NCBI GenBank assembly: GCA_028705785.1
Contig: JAQWCT010000034.1
Coordinates: 1-14,415 of the forward strand
Direction of reading: 5' to 3'
DNA from: Sulfurospirillaceae bacterium
GTDB taxonomy: Bacteria > Campylobacterota > Campylobacteria > Campylobacterales > Sulfurospirillaceae
Length of the DNA: 14,415 nt
Under the pieces are notes generated by a model, which saw only the letters and a program-made list of their open reading frames with translations, did no database searches and was not told the DNA's origin. The position numbers were made by a program, and so were the translations under genes. Positions within the stretch are counted from its first letter, which is position 1, and every line of letters begins with the position of its first letter. Positions 1-6,878 of this stretch are shown here, piece after piece.

Positions 1-225
1 ATCACCTTGAGAAAGCAATGCTGCGATAGTATAAGTAGAAGAGAGAGATCGATCTAAATTTGATTTGAGATTGTAACTATAACTTGTCGCAATTTGCGCG
101 ATTTTAGCGCGTTCTTCTTTGTTTTCAAGAATATTGATGTTAAAAACTATGAAAGAAAGTAAGATAAAAGAGAGTCCAAATACAATAAGCAAAATAGTTT
201 TTGGGCTTTGAAAAATTCTATGCAT
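1..225 (-). CDS. Membrane-anchored CHASE-type sensor protein, N-terminal fragment
   Basis: An open frame runs from an ATG at 225 off the left edge of the window, giving 75 codons without a stop. The peptide has a short basic N-terminus, a strong hydrophobic segment at residues 11-29 (probable membrane anchor), then a polar helix rich in Lys, Glu and Asn. Residues 59-75, containing RSLSSTYTIAALLSQGD, resemble the start of a CHASE extracellular ligand-sensing domain, which usually has a similar helix with an L-x-S-x-x-Y/F-x-L/I-A-A-L pattern. Such domains sit in front of GGDEF, EAL or histidine kinase outputs; the output here lies outside the window. The start is supported by an AAGGAAG ribosome-binding site just upstream. 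It begins 27 nt after the flavoprotein stop with no visible terminator between, so it may be the last gene of the leuD-led unit. The reading frame is clear; the CHASE call is moderate. Confidence 0.6.
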   Translation of the reverse strand, partial: MHRIFQSPKTILLIVFGLSFILLSFIVFNINILENKEERAKIAQIATSYSYNLKSNLDRSLSSTYTIAALLSQGD

Positions 226-252
226 TGATCTTCCTTTTCATCCCATATTGTA

Positions 253-1392
253 TCAAAAAATTTCCTGAGCACAACAGTATCCGCTTGCAAAAGCCCATTG
301 AAAGTTAAAGCCCCCAAGCTCCCCACTCACATCCAACACTTCGCCGATAAAGTAAAGATTAGGGCACAAAAGACTTTCAAATGTTTGGGGATTTATCTCC
401 GCTGTGTTGACACCACCTTTAGTCACCTCCGCTTTGCTAAAACCAAAATTTCCCGCAGGTGCAAATTCGTAACATTTCAAGCTCTCCAACTTCGTTACTT
501 CATCGTTTTTGAGTTTTGAAATGACTTTATCTTCAAGCTGCATAGACTCCAAAAAAGCTTTGGTAAATCGTTTGGGCAAAGGCAAAGCTGTGCTAATTTG
601 CTTTTGGGAGTGTTTTTTCAACAACGCTTTCAACGAGATATTGGATAAAAAGTCGATAGACATCTTCCCTTTTTTCCAATACAAAGAACTACTGAGCACG
701 GCAGGCCCACTGATGCCTTTGTGAGCAAAAAGAAGATTTTCGCTAAAGCTTTTTCCCTCTACACTTATCGTTACAGGAATGGCAATACCGCTGAGTTCTT
801 TCATCCAAAACTGCTCTTTTTGAAGCGTAAAACCCACCAATGCAGGGGAAGGAGTAATCACAGTATGTCCAAAATGCTCCGCTATTTTATACCCAATATC
901 ACTCGCCCCGATACTAGCATAACTCAAACCTCCACTAGCAACAACCAATTTATAAGCATAAATTTTCCCTTGGTCGGTGTGAATGGTAAAGTATTCGTTT
1001 TTCTCTACATGTAAAGCTTTTGTAGAGAGATAAAGCTTACATGTAAGGATTTTTTTCTCAAAAATAGCCACTAAGGCTTTCGCACTTTGGCGACAAAACA
1101 TCTGCCCATGAGAGCGCTCTTCTAAGTCTAACTGGTGTTTTTGGGCAAAATCCAACACCTCTTTTGGGGGAAAACGCAAAAGTGTTGGAGCGATAAAATT
1201 ATTATCGCCTAGATAATTTTTCGCAGTAGCAAAACGATTGGTAAGATTGCATTTTCCTCCCCCAGAGATAAGGATTTTAGCCCCTATTCTAGGATTGGCA
1301 TCGATGAGGGCTATGTCTTTATTTGAGATGAGCGAAGCTGCCATCAAGGCACTCGCTCCTGCGCCTATAAAGGCTATATCGTGGATTTTCAC
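253..1392 (-). CDS. BaiN/HI0933 (YhiN)-family NAD(P)/FAD-dependent oxidoreductase
   Basis: This 379-residue protein is a flavoprotein of the HI0933/YhiN/BaiN family. A dinucleotide-binding motif GAGASA is at residues 10-15, an acidic residue follows the second beta strand (IDAN, 30-33), and the family signature SGGGKCNLTN is at 43-52. The C-terminal GEVLDVSGELGGFN block (350-363) is the second FAD-contacting signature. Length is slightly short of the usual 390-420. The physiological substrate of most members is unknown; BaiN of gut clostridia was linked to bile acid metabolism, which should not be transferred here. Its ATG overlaps the trmL stop by 4 nt (ATGA), so it is probably translationally coupled. 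Two copies of the TACATGTA palindrome lie inside the gene, encoding LHVE and LTCK in the variable middle part. Confidence 0.88.
   Translation of the reverse strand: MKIHDIAFIGAGASALMAASLISNKDIALIDANPRIGAKILISGGGKCNLTNRFATAKNYLGDNNFIAPTLLRFPPKEVLDFAQKHQLDLEERSHGQMFCRQSAKALVAIFEKKILTCKLYLSTKALHVEKNEYFTIHTDQGKIYAYKLVVASGGLSYASIGASDIGYKIAEHFGHTVITPSPALVGFTLQKEQFWMKELSGIAIPVTISVEGKSFSENLLFAHKGISGPAVLSSSLYWKKGKMSIDFLSNISLKALLKKHSQKQISTALPLPKRFTKAFLESMQLEDKVISKLKNDEVTKLESLKCYEFAPAGNFGFSKAEVTKGGVNTAEINPQTFESLLCPNLYFIGEVLDVSGELGGFNFQWAFASGYCCAQEIF
1036..1047. repeat. TACATGTA palindrome copies in the flavoprotein gene
   Basis: CTTACATGTAAG (1036-1047) is a perfect 12-nt palindrome, and a second copy CTACATGTAAAG lies just to its left at 1005-1016. 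Between them TGTAGAGA (1021-1028) is the complement of TCTCTACA (1002-1009), an 8-bp stem with an 11-nt loop. The copies encode LTCK and LHVE. Confidence 0.8.
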
Positions 1393-1859
1393 GCTTGTTC
1401 AAAATGGGAGAAATTTTGACGAATAGCGTCATAGAGAATGATACCTGCACTGGTAGCTTGATTTAAACTTCGACCATTTTTACCCATCGGAATGGTGATG
1501 GCATTTTCCCATTTCATTTGCATTAGCTCCATTGGAAGCCCTGTGGATTCACCCCCAAAAAAGATAAAATCCCCTTTTTCAAATTTGGCTTCAAAATAAG
1601 GCTTTTTTGTTTTAGTGGTGGCGAAGAAAAAGCGATTGAGATGCTCTTTATTTGCCTCTAAAAACGCTTCTAAATTCTCCCAAATATGCACTTCCAAAAG
1701 TGGCCAATAATCAAGTCCTGCGCGTTTAACCGTCTTATCGTTAATCTCAAACATCGTAGGCTTAATGATATGCAAAGCACAATCCGCATTCACACACATC
1801 CGCCCGATACTTCCTGTGTTTTGTGGAATTTGTGGGTGAACTAAAACAATATTGAACAT
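1389..1859 (-). CDS. trmL: tRNA (cytidine(34)-2'-O)-methyltransferase TrmL
   Basis: A 156-residue SPOUT-class methyltransferase of normal TrmL length, with no extra domain. TrmL methylates the 2'-OH of the wobble nucleotide of tRNA-Leu isoacceptors using S-adenosylmethionine. The three SPOUT motifs are visible: NTGSIGR at residues 14-20 with the conserved N and R, FGGESTGLP at 101-109, and the knot segment from ITIPMG (121-126) through RSLNQATSAGIILYDAIRQ (130-148). The stop of purU lies 2 nt upstream of this ATG and the end overlaps the flavoprotein start by 4 nt, so it sits inside a tightly packed operon. Adjacent cca also acts on tRNA. The family assignment is firm; the exact tRNA target is inferred from family knowledge. 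Confidence 0.93.
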   Translation of the reverse strand: MFNIVLVHPQIPQNTGSIGRMCVNADCALHIIKPTMFEINDKTVKRAGLDYWPLLEVHIWENLEAFLEANKEHLNRFFFATTKTKKPYFEAKFEKGDFIFFGGESTGLPMELMQMKWENAITIPMGKNGRSLNQATSAGIILYDAIRQNFSHFEQA

Positions 1860-1861
1860 TG

Positions 1862-2701
1862 TTAAAAGATAATCGTTTTATTGTCATGCACGAAGATTCG
1901 TTCATCAAAAACTAAATCAATGGCATTGGAGAGAACATTTTTCTCTACATTTCGACCAGCGCGTTGCATATCTTTCCATGTCATTTCATGGTCTATATGA
2001 ATGACATCTTGCGCGATGATTGGACCTTCATCAAGATTGTTATTAACAAAATGCGCTGTTGCTCCGATGATTTTAACCCCTCGTTCAAACGCTTGTTTAT
2101 AAGGGTTTGCTCCAATAAAAGCAGGTAAAAAGGAGTGATGAATATTGATCATTTTTTCTTCATAATGCCCTACAAATTCGCCCGATAAAATACGCATATA
2201 CTTTGCCAAAATAATATAATCAATCGTATACTGACTGAGCACTTCAAGCACTTTGTTTTCATGCTCAACTCTATTGAGACCCTCATGGCTGACATGGTGA
2301 AAAGGGATGTTAAACTTGTCACTCAAAGAGCGTAAATCATCATGGTTTGAGACGATGGCAAGGATATTGGCATTGAGGTCATCACTGTCGTGTTTGAGTA
2401 AAATGTCACCCAAACAATGCGTCTCTTTCGTTCCCATCAAAACAATATCTTTTTTACGCGCTTCCACCACATGGATGTCTGAACGCGCGGGAAGCATCGC
2501 TTGAAGTGTACCTTTAAACGCACCCAAGTCCATTTCACCGCTAAGCTCTGCTCGCATAAAAAACTTACCATTTTCACGGTCAACAAATTCATCATTTTTG
2601 ATGATATTGAGCTGATACTTAAACACCACATCTGCAATGCGATAAATCAATCCTTTTTCATCGGGACAATCAATCTTTAAAATATAATTCTTAGTTTCCA
2701 T
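1862..2701 (-). CDS. purU: Formyltetrahydrofolate deformylase PurU
   Basis: This 279-residue protein hydrolyses 10-formyltetrahydrofolate to tetrahydrofolate and formate, balancing one-carbon pools and supplying formate. An N-terminal ACT regulatory domain spans about residues 5-80, opening with a DCPDEKGLIYRIADVV helix. The formyltransferase-like domain follows from about 85. The catalytic region is seen as NIHHSFLPAF (186-195), with the Asn and His of the active site, and DEGPII (224-229), with the catalytic Asp. Length is typical. Its start overlaps the end of cca by 11 nt and its stop lies 2 nt before trmL. The order CiaD-like, cca, purU matches the C. jejuni cj0788-cj0789-cj0790 neighbourhood as I recall it, so this block appears old and conserved in the phylum. 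Confidence 0.95.
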   Translation of the reverse strand: METKNYILKIDCPDEKGLIYRIADVVFKYQLNIIKNDEFVDRENGKFFMRAELSGEMDLGAFKGTLQAMLPARSDIHVVEARKKDIVLMGTKETHCLGDILLKHDSDDLNANILAIVSNHDDLRSLSDKFNIPFHHVSHEGLNRVEHENKVLEVLSQYTIDYIILAKYMRILSGEFVGHYEEKMINIHHSFLPAFIGANPYKQAFERGVKIIGATAHFVNNNLDEGPIIAQDVIHIDHEMTWKDMQRAGRNVEKNVLSNAIDLVFDERIFVHDNKTIIF

Positions 2702-3800
2702 TTATCTTCTCCATTCTTCTTCTTCTAAGCTCCAAACCTATCGCTTTTTTCTCAAAACCATCTTTAATAACATCTTGCACATTCACGCCACCAGTGAAAA
2801 TATCCTCATAGATACCCAAAGCTTTTGCTCTTGCTTTAATGCCCTCTTTATAATTTCCCACCCACGATTTGATGGGCAAATCAAGGCTTACATGTAAGAG
2901 TATTTCATCACTTATCTCGCCTTCAAAAAAAGGCTGATTTTTAAACATATTCAAGTAGTGATTTGGGGCATCTACTTTTGCAAACCAAACTAATGGATTG
3001 ACATGATTTTTGTTTGCCACGATATAAAAAAAATAATAAGGCAAAAGAGCCTCTTCAAAATTTTTTTTATATCGTGCCAACTCCAAAGCAATACCAAAAA
3101 ATGGCACTTTTTCTTTACATGTAAAGCATTTTTCAAAAAGGCAAAGTTTGTACATGTAAAAGAGTCCAAAATGCAAAAATGAAGCATAAAAGAGTTTTTC
3201 AAACTCCCATAAAATGCGAGGTTTACTCAAATCTTCCACGCTAATATGTTGCATCACTTCAAGGGTTTTATCTTCTATCTTAAACCCCAGTCTTGCACTA
3301 AATTGAACCGCTCTTAAGACGCGTAGACTATCGTCCCTAAAACTCTTTTCATCAATCAAAGCTATGTACTTGCGCGCAATGCTTTGTTTTCCATCCCAAA
3401 AATCAAGGAGTTTTCCACTAAAGAGATTGACCATCATCGCATTCATTGTAAAATCTCTCCGAGAAGAAGCGATTTTTTCATCTTGACATACACGCACATC
3501 AAAGCCTGTATGTCCTTGCCCGATTTTGCGTTCAACTCTAGGGAGTGAAAAGTCAATATTGCCTAACTTATAGACAAAGAAACTCTTCCCCACGCCCACA
3601 GCACCCATCTTTTGCATCAAGGTATCAAATGCCAAAGGCTCTATATCGTATACTTCAATATCCAAATCATGCAAATCCTGACCCAAAAACAAATCTCTCA
3701 CACTCCCGCCTACTAAGTAAGCCCGTTTAGTAAAAGGTGCCAACCAAGAGATGGCATTTTGAATCTGTGTTTGAAACTTTGGGGGAATATGGCTTAACAT
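2691..3800 (-). CDS. cca: CCA-adding tRNA nucleotidyltransferase (class II)
   Basis: A 369-residue class II nucleotidyltransferase that builds or repairs the 3' CCA end of tRNAs. Residues 29-36 carry the LVGGSVRD motif, the metal-binding DLD is at 45-47, RRDFTMNA is at 114-121, and the nucleotide-selecting block RDDSLRVLRA with the following ARLGF is at 155-173. The C-terminal half (about 200-369) is poorly conserved and no HD phosphohydrolase motif is visible, so a CCA enzyme without HD domain is more likely than the multifunctional enterobacterial form. A poly(A) polymerase role cannot be excluded from motifs alone. Its ATG shares a base with the stop of the CiaD-like gene (TAATG). Three TACATGTA palindromes lie in the gene, all in the variable C-terminal half. 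Confidence 0.9.
   Translation of the reverse strand: MLSHIPPKFQTQIQNAISWLAPFTKRAYLVGGSVRDLFLGQDLHDLDIEVYDIEPLAFDTLMQKMGAVGVGKSFFVYKLGNIDFSLPRVERKIGQGHTGFDVRVCQDEKIASSRRDFTMNAMMVNLFSGKLLDFWDGKQSIARKYIALIDEKSFRDDSLRVLRAVQFSARLGFKIEDKTLEVMQHISVEDLSKPRILWEFEKLFYASFLHFGLFYMYKLCLFEKCFTCKEKVPFFGIALELARYKKNFEEALLPYYFFYIVANKNHVNPLVWFAKVDAPNHYLNMFKNQPFFEGEISDEILLHVSLDLPIKSWVGNYKEGIKARAKALGIYEDIFTGGVNVQDVIKDGFEKKAIGLELRRRRMEKINGN
2887..2898. repeat. TACATGTA palindrome in cca
   Basis: CTTACATGTAAG, a perfect 12-nt palindrome identical to the copy at 1036; read as LHVS in cca near its C-terminus. Confidence 0.8.
3113..3126. repeat. TACATGTA palindrome in cca, longest perfect form
   Basis: CTTTACATGTAAAG is a perfect 14-nt palindrome read as FTCK in cca. 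A shorter relative, GTACATGTAAAAG, starts 24 nt downstream at 3150 and is read as YMYK. Confidence 0.8.
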
Positions 3801-4165
3801 TACTTGTCTTTGCTACCTAACTCCAATTGCTCATCAATGGTTGCCAAAAGATACTCTAAAAAGTTAAGGGTTAAGTCTATCTTTGCTTCGATATTTTTAT
3901 TATTAGGAGATTGAAAGCCCTCGAAAAGCACTAAAATGCGTTCTCGAAGGTTGATGTAAAACTGTCTTTGTGTATCGCACGAACTTTCATCATCTTCAGC
4001 ATCAAGCGCTTCAAGAGGAAGCATCTCTTCTTCAATTTCAAGAACTGGCTCTTGAATAACACCTAATTTTGGTGGTTTTAAAGCTTCTTCTTTTGTTACT
4101 ACTTCATCTAGTTCTTTGAGTGTTGAGAGAATCATATCTTTTAGTTCCATAGCTTTACCATCCAT
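3800..4165 (-). CDS. CiaD-like domain protein
   Basis: A 121-residue acidic protein without signal peptide or membrane segment. A short helix (about 6-20) is followed by a Pro/Glu-rich linker with a run of acidic residues (41-60), then a helical C-terminal part from RQFYINLRERILVLFEGF (68-85) to LEYLLATIDEQL (103-114). This layout and its position directly before cca and purU correspond to cj0788 of C. jejuni, the gene named ciaD for a secreted invasion effector. The cellular role of homologues in non-pathogens is unknown, and nothing here indicates secretion. The start is uncertain: the ATG at 4165 overlaps the TPR gene by 25 nt, whereas an in-frame ATG at 4150 would start at MELKDM and shorten the overlap to 10 nt. 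The CiaD link rests on remembered synteny and layout, not alignment. Confidence 0.6.
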   Translation of the reverse strand: MDGKAMELKDMILSTLKELDEVVTKEEALKPPKLGVIQEPVLEIEEEMLPLEALDAEDDESSCDTQRQFYINLRERILVLFEGFQSPNNKNIEAKIDLTLNFLEYLLATIDEQLELGSKDK

Positions 4166-4389
4166 CTTTCAAATTCTAAAAATTCCACTTCACTATTCAT
4201 TCCTAAAAAAAACTTTTTCATCTCTTCATTGACACCGAGGTATTTTTTTCGAATTCCTGACAATCTTTTGATAGCAATTTTGGCTTCTTTGTTCTCAGGA
4301 TTGGCTCGAAGTAACTCTTTGTATATCTCTAAGGCTTCACTTTTAAGCCCTTGAAGTTCGTAAATCGATGCTAAAGTAAGGGTTTTCAT
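4141..4389 (-). CDS. Small tetratricopeptide-repeat protein
   Basis: An 82-residue protein with about one clear TPR hairpin at residues 5-40: LASIYELQGLKSEALEIYKE has the typical A, Y, G and A spacing, and ANPENKEA is the usual turn into the next helix. The C-terminal part (45-82) is basic and then aromatic (ERWMVKLW) without a recognised motif. TPR units normally bind proteins, so it may act as an adaptor, possibly with the CiaD-like product encoded next door; that partnership is inferred only from co-location. The ATG overlaps the leuB stop by 4 nt and the 3' end overlaps the CiaD-like start, so it is embedded in the operon and almost certainly translated. Confidence 0.7.
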   Translation of the reverse strand: MKTLTLASIYELQGLKSEALEIYKELLRANPENKEAKIAIKRLSGIRKKYLGVNEEMKKFFLGMNSEVEFLEFERWMVKLWN

Positions 4390-5459
4390 ATTCTTGAAAC
4401 ATAATCAGCAATAATAGAACCCATTTGGGTCGTTGAACAAACTTCTTTTGCGCCATAGGCTGCTAAATCTTTCGTTCGATAACCCTCTTGCAAGACTTTT
4501 TTAATGGCTGATTCTATCCTATCAGCGGCTTTTTCTTCACCAAGAGCGAAACGAAGCATCATTGACGCACTTAAAATAGTCGCTATGGGGTTAGCGATGC
4601 CCTGCCCTGCGATGTCTGGAGCTGAACCATGGATTGGCTCGTACAGTCCTACACTTCCACCTATTGAAGCTGATGGTAAAAGTCCGATAGAACCACTGAT
4701 CATACTGGCTTCATCACTGAGAATATCACCAAAAATATTGCCCGTCAAAATGACATCAAACTGAGCAGGATTGCGCACCAGTTGCATCGCCGCATTGTCT
4801 ACATACATATGTGTCAAAGTCACTTCAGGATACGCTTGTGCCACTTCAATGACGGTATCTCTCCAAAGTTGAGAAACCTCTAAAACATTGGCTTTATCCA
4901 CAGAACAGACAACTTTACGGCGCTTCATGGCAGATTCAAAAGCAACTTTAGCGATGCGCTCTATCTCAGGTTTGGTATAAACCATCGTGTTGTATGCTTT
5001 TGTTCCATCATTACCACGAGGTTCACCAAAGTAAATGCCCCCTGTAAGTTCACGAACGACAAATAAATCAACACCTTTTAAAACTTCAGGTTTAAGGGTA
5101 CTTGCATCTAAAAGCTCATCAAAAACGGCTGTTGGGCGAAGATTGGCGAAGAGTCCTAACTCTTTTCGAAGTTTTAAAAGTCCGCTTTCTGGACGAAATT
5201 GTCGTGGGAGATTGTCCCATTTTTGTCCACCAATAGCACCAAACAAAACAGCATCACTTTTAAGGCATCCCTCAATTGTTTCATCAGGAAGAGGCGTACC
5301 TTTTAAATCATACGCAATGCCACCCATAAGGTATTCTTCGTAAGAGAGTTCAAAATCTTCATTGGTGCAAACGCTATCAAGAACTTTTATCGCCTCATCA
5401 ATAATCTCAGGACCAATGCCATCACCTCTAATCACACCGATTTTATAAGTTTTTTTCAC
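4386..5459 (-). CDS. leuB: 3-Isopropylmalate dehydrogenase
   Basis: A 357-residue enzyme of leucine biosynthesis that oxidises and decarboxylates (2R,3S)-3-isopropylmalate to 2-oxoisocaproate with NAD+. It begins with IGVIRGDGIGPEI near residues 7-18, the family start signature. Later it has the Lys-containing VDKANVLEVSQLWRD block, the metal-binding NIFGDILSDEAS block, and the NAD-binding GSIGLLPSAS and EPIHGSAPDIAGQGIANP segments. Length is standard. It overlaps leuD by 4 nt (ATGA) and the TPR gene by 4 nt, so it is translationally coupled in both directions. LeuC, the partner of LeuD, is not encoded in this window. The assignment is firm because the EPIHGSAPDIAGQGIANP segment is LeuB-like rather than isocitrate dehydrogenase-like. 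Confidence 0.97.
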   Translation of the reverse strand: MKKTYKIGVIRGDGIGPEIIDEAIKVLDSVCTNEDFELSYEEYLMGGIAYDLKGTPLPDETIEGCLKSDAVLFGAIGGQKWDNLPRQFRPESGLLKLRKELGLFANLRPTAVFDELLDASTLKPEVLKGVDLFVVRELTGGIYFGEPRGNDGTKAYNTMVYTKPEIERIAKVAFESAMKRRKVVCSVDKANVLEVSQLWRDTVIEVAQAYPEVTLTHMYVDNAAMQLVRNPAQFDVILTGNIFGDILSDEASMISGSIGLLPSASIGGSVGLYEPIHGSAPDIAGQGIANPIATILSASMMLRFALGEEKAADRIESAIKKVLQEGYRTKDLAAYGAKEVCSTTQMGSIIADYVSRI

Positions 5460-5944
5460 TTTGCCATCTCAACTTTCGCATAGTTTATCAATCCGCCACA
5501 GCTTAATAATTCTTGCATAAATGGAGGAATGGGGGTAAATTTATAGGTTTTTGCACTGTTTTTAATTTCACCACTTTCCATAGAAATACTGATAATATCG
5601 CCCTCTTTAATTTCGTTTGATTCATCCAATTCAAAGATAGGAAGCCCCATATTAAAAGCGTTACGGTAAAAAATGCGTGCAAAACTTTTAGCGACCACAG
5701 CACTGATACCTGCGGCTTTTAGTGCGATTGGTGCGTGTTCACGACTACTGCCACATCCAAAGTTTTCACCTGCAACGATGATGTCGCCTGCTTTGACTTT
5801 ATTGACAAACTGTGGATCAATGTCTTCCATAACATGCTTTGCTAGTTCTTTAGGATCAGAAGTGTTTAAATAGCGTGCTGCAATAATTAAATCCGTATCG
5901 ATATTGTCACCAAAATGCCATACTTTTCCAGTTATTTGACTCAT
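5456..5944 (-). CDS. leuD: 3-Isopropylmalate dehydratase small subunit
   Basis: A 162-residue swivel-domain subunit of isopropylmalate isomerase, which with LeuC converts 2-isopropylmalate to 3-isopropylmalate. FGDNIDTDLI (11-20) and NFGCGSSREHAPIAL (61-75) are the family substrate-loop signatures, and AKSFARIFYRNAFNMGLP (85-102) is the conserved second block. The length fits the short LeuD/HacB type rather than the roughly 200-residue enterobacterial form. The start is supported by an AAGGA ribosome-binding site upstream (GAAGGATTCTC before ATG). It is the first gene of the leuD-leuB-TPR-CiaD-like-cca-purU-trmL-flavoprotein unit; a 54-nt gap separates it from the ABC gene upstream on the same strand. 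The large subunit gene leuC must lie elsewhere. Confidence 0.95.
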   Translation of the reverse strand: MSQITGKVWHFGDNIDTDLIIAARYLNTSDPKELAKHVMEDIDPQFVNKVKAGDIIVAGENFGCGSSREHAPIALKAAGISAVVAKSFARIFYRNAFNMGLPIFELDESNEIKEGDIISISMESGEIKNSAKTYKFTPIPPFMQELLSCGGLINYAKVEMAK

Positions 5945-5998
5945 GAGAATCCTTCGTATAGTTTTCGAGATTTTATCTAAATAGGGTTGTGAAAAAGT

Positions 5999-6787
5999 TT
6001 AAGTGGCTTGCCTCACACTGTAGCGACCATTTTCTAAGCTTACATGTAAAGGTGTGTCAAAGACCAAAGAGAGATTTTTATCGCTTAAAACTTCCTCTTT
6101 TAATCCTTGCTTATAAATCGTCCCCTCTTTAATCAATATCACTTGTGTAATTTCTTCAAAAATCTCTTCAAGATGGTGCGTTACAAGGATAATTGTCCGC
6201 TCTTTAGCAATGAGACGCATCATCTCTAAAAAATTCATTTGCGCCTTGATGTCAAGCCCAACGGTGGGTTCATCGAGTATCATCGCTTTGGGGTCATGCA
6301 CTAAAGAGCGCCCAATGATGCACTTTCGCACCTCTCCTGTGGACATTTGTGAGATGGGTTTTTCACTGAGATGTTCTATCTTTAAAAATGCCAAAACCTC
6401 TTCCACTTTGCTTACATGTAAAGGACTAAACGCTTGATGGTCATAGATATGAAAACTGCTGTAAAATCCTGACATGACCACATCAAAACCTCTAAGCCAA
6501 GGAGAACGAGTGGTAAATTCGTAATGCAAATCATTGGTGATGATGCCTAAATGCTTTTTAAGTTCCCAAATATCCCATATTTTTTGACCAAAAACTTCTT
6601 TGACCAATTCTTCACTAAATCGAGGGTAAATATCATTGGAAAAAAGTTTAATCAGTGTTGATTTGCCAGAGCCATTGGCACCCAAAATTGCAGTGTGCTC
6701 AGCTTCTTTAATCGAGAGGTTAATGTTGTTTAAAACATTTTTCTCCTCATAAGCCACATTGATGTTTCTAAAATTGACGATATCCAT
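5999..6787 (-). CDS. Stand-alone ABC transporter ATP-binding protein
   Basis: A 262-residue ABC ATPase. Walker A is GANGSGKST (36-44), the signature is STGEV (149-153, a variant of LSGGQ), Walker B is MILDEP (169-174), the D-loop is VGLD (176-179) and the switch His is H204 in THHLEEI. The usual Q-loop glutamine is not obvious after the second strand (IITNDLH). No permease or binding-protein gene is adjacent, so the substrate and even a transport role are unknown; the overall look resembles YlmA/ModF-like single-domain ATPases. The start at 6787 is preceded by AGGAGC. Two TACATGTA palindromes lie inside and both encode LHVS, one in the helical region and one near the C-terminus. An extended -10 element lies about 25 nt upstream. 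Confidence 0.85.
   Translation of the reverse strand: MDIVNFRNINVAYEEKNVLNNINLSIKEAEHTAILGANGSGKSTLIKLFSNDIYPRFSEELVKEVFGQKIWDIWELKKHLGIITNDLHYEFTTRSPWLRGFDVVMSGFYSSFHIYDHQAFSPLHVSKVEEVLAFLKIEHLSEKPISQMSTGEVRKCIIGRSLVHDPKAMILDEPTVGLDIKAQMNFLEMMRLIAKERTIILVTHHLEEIFEEITQVILIKEGTIYKQGLKEEVLSDKNLSLVFDTPLHVSLENGRYSVRQAT
6039..6051. repeat. TACATGTA palindrome in the ABC gene, C-terminal copy
   Basis: CTTACATGTAAAG encodes LHVS near the C-terminus of the ABC ATPase. Core at 6041-6048. Confidence 0.75.
6411..6423. repeat. TACATGTA palindrome in the ABC gene, central copy
   Basis: CTTACATGTAAAG, the same 13 nt as the copy at 6039, again read as LHVS (residues 123-126). Core at 6413-6420. Confidence 0.75.
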
Positions 6788-6810
6788 TAAAGCTCCTATG
6801 TATGTGCCTT

Positions 6811-6819
6811 ATTTTAGCA
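6811..6819 (-). promoter_or_regulatory. Extended -10 promoter candidate for the ABC ATPase gene
   Basis: On the minus strand the sequence reads TGCTAAAAT, one mismatch from the extended -10 TGnTATAAT, 24 nt upstream of the ATG at 6787. No convincing -35 is seen, which is usual for sigma-70 promoters in Campylobacterota. Transcription start is not shown. Confidence 0.45.
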
Positions 6820-6849
6820 TTATTTTCATCTATCTATCTCATTTTTTTG

Positions 6850-6858
6850 TGCTATAAT
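6850..6858 (+). promoter_or_regulatory. Extended -10 promoter for the diguanylate cyclase gene
   Basis: TGCTATAAT is a perfect extended -10 (TGnTATAAT) preceded by a T run at 6842-6848, as in Campylobacterota sigma-70 promoters lacking a -35. A start about 7 nt downstream would give a leader of roughly 14 nt that still contains the AAGGAG ribosome-binding site at 6868-6873. Confidence 0.65.
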
Positions 6859-6878
6859 TGGATTTACAAGGAGTCGTA

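Noticed and set aside
253..1426. Plus-strand ORFs at 298-519, 509-724, 721-1014 and 1238-1426
   Set aside because: They lie antisense to the well-supported flavoprotein gene and lack family motifs; shadow frames.
6828..6839. ATCTATCTATCT tetranucleotide repeat between divergent promoters, possible phase variation
   Set aside because: Only three units and outside any coding frame; too short to be a credible contingency repeat.
6858..6878. TTG start adding seven residues to the diguanylate cyclase
   Set aside because: The TTG overlaps the TATAAT -10 box, and the downstream ATG at 6879 has an ideal AAGGAG site.
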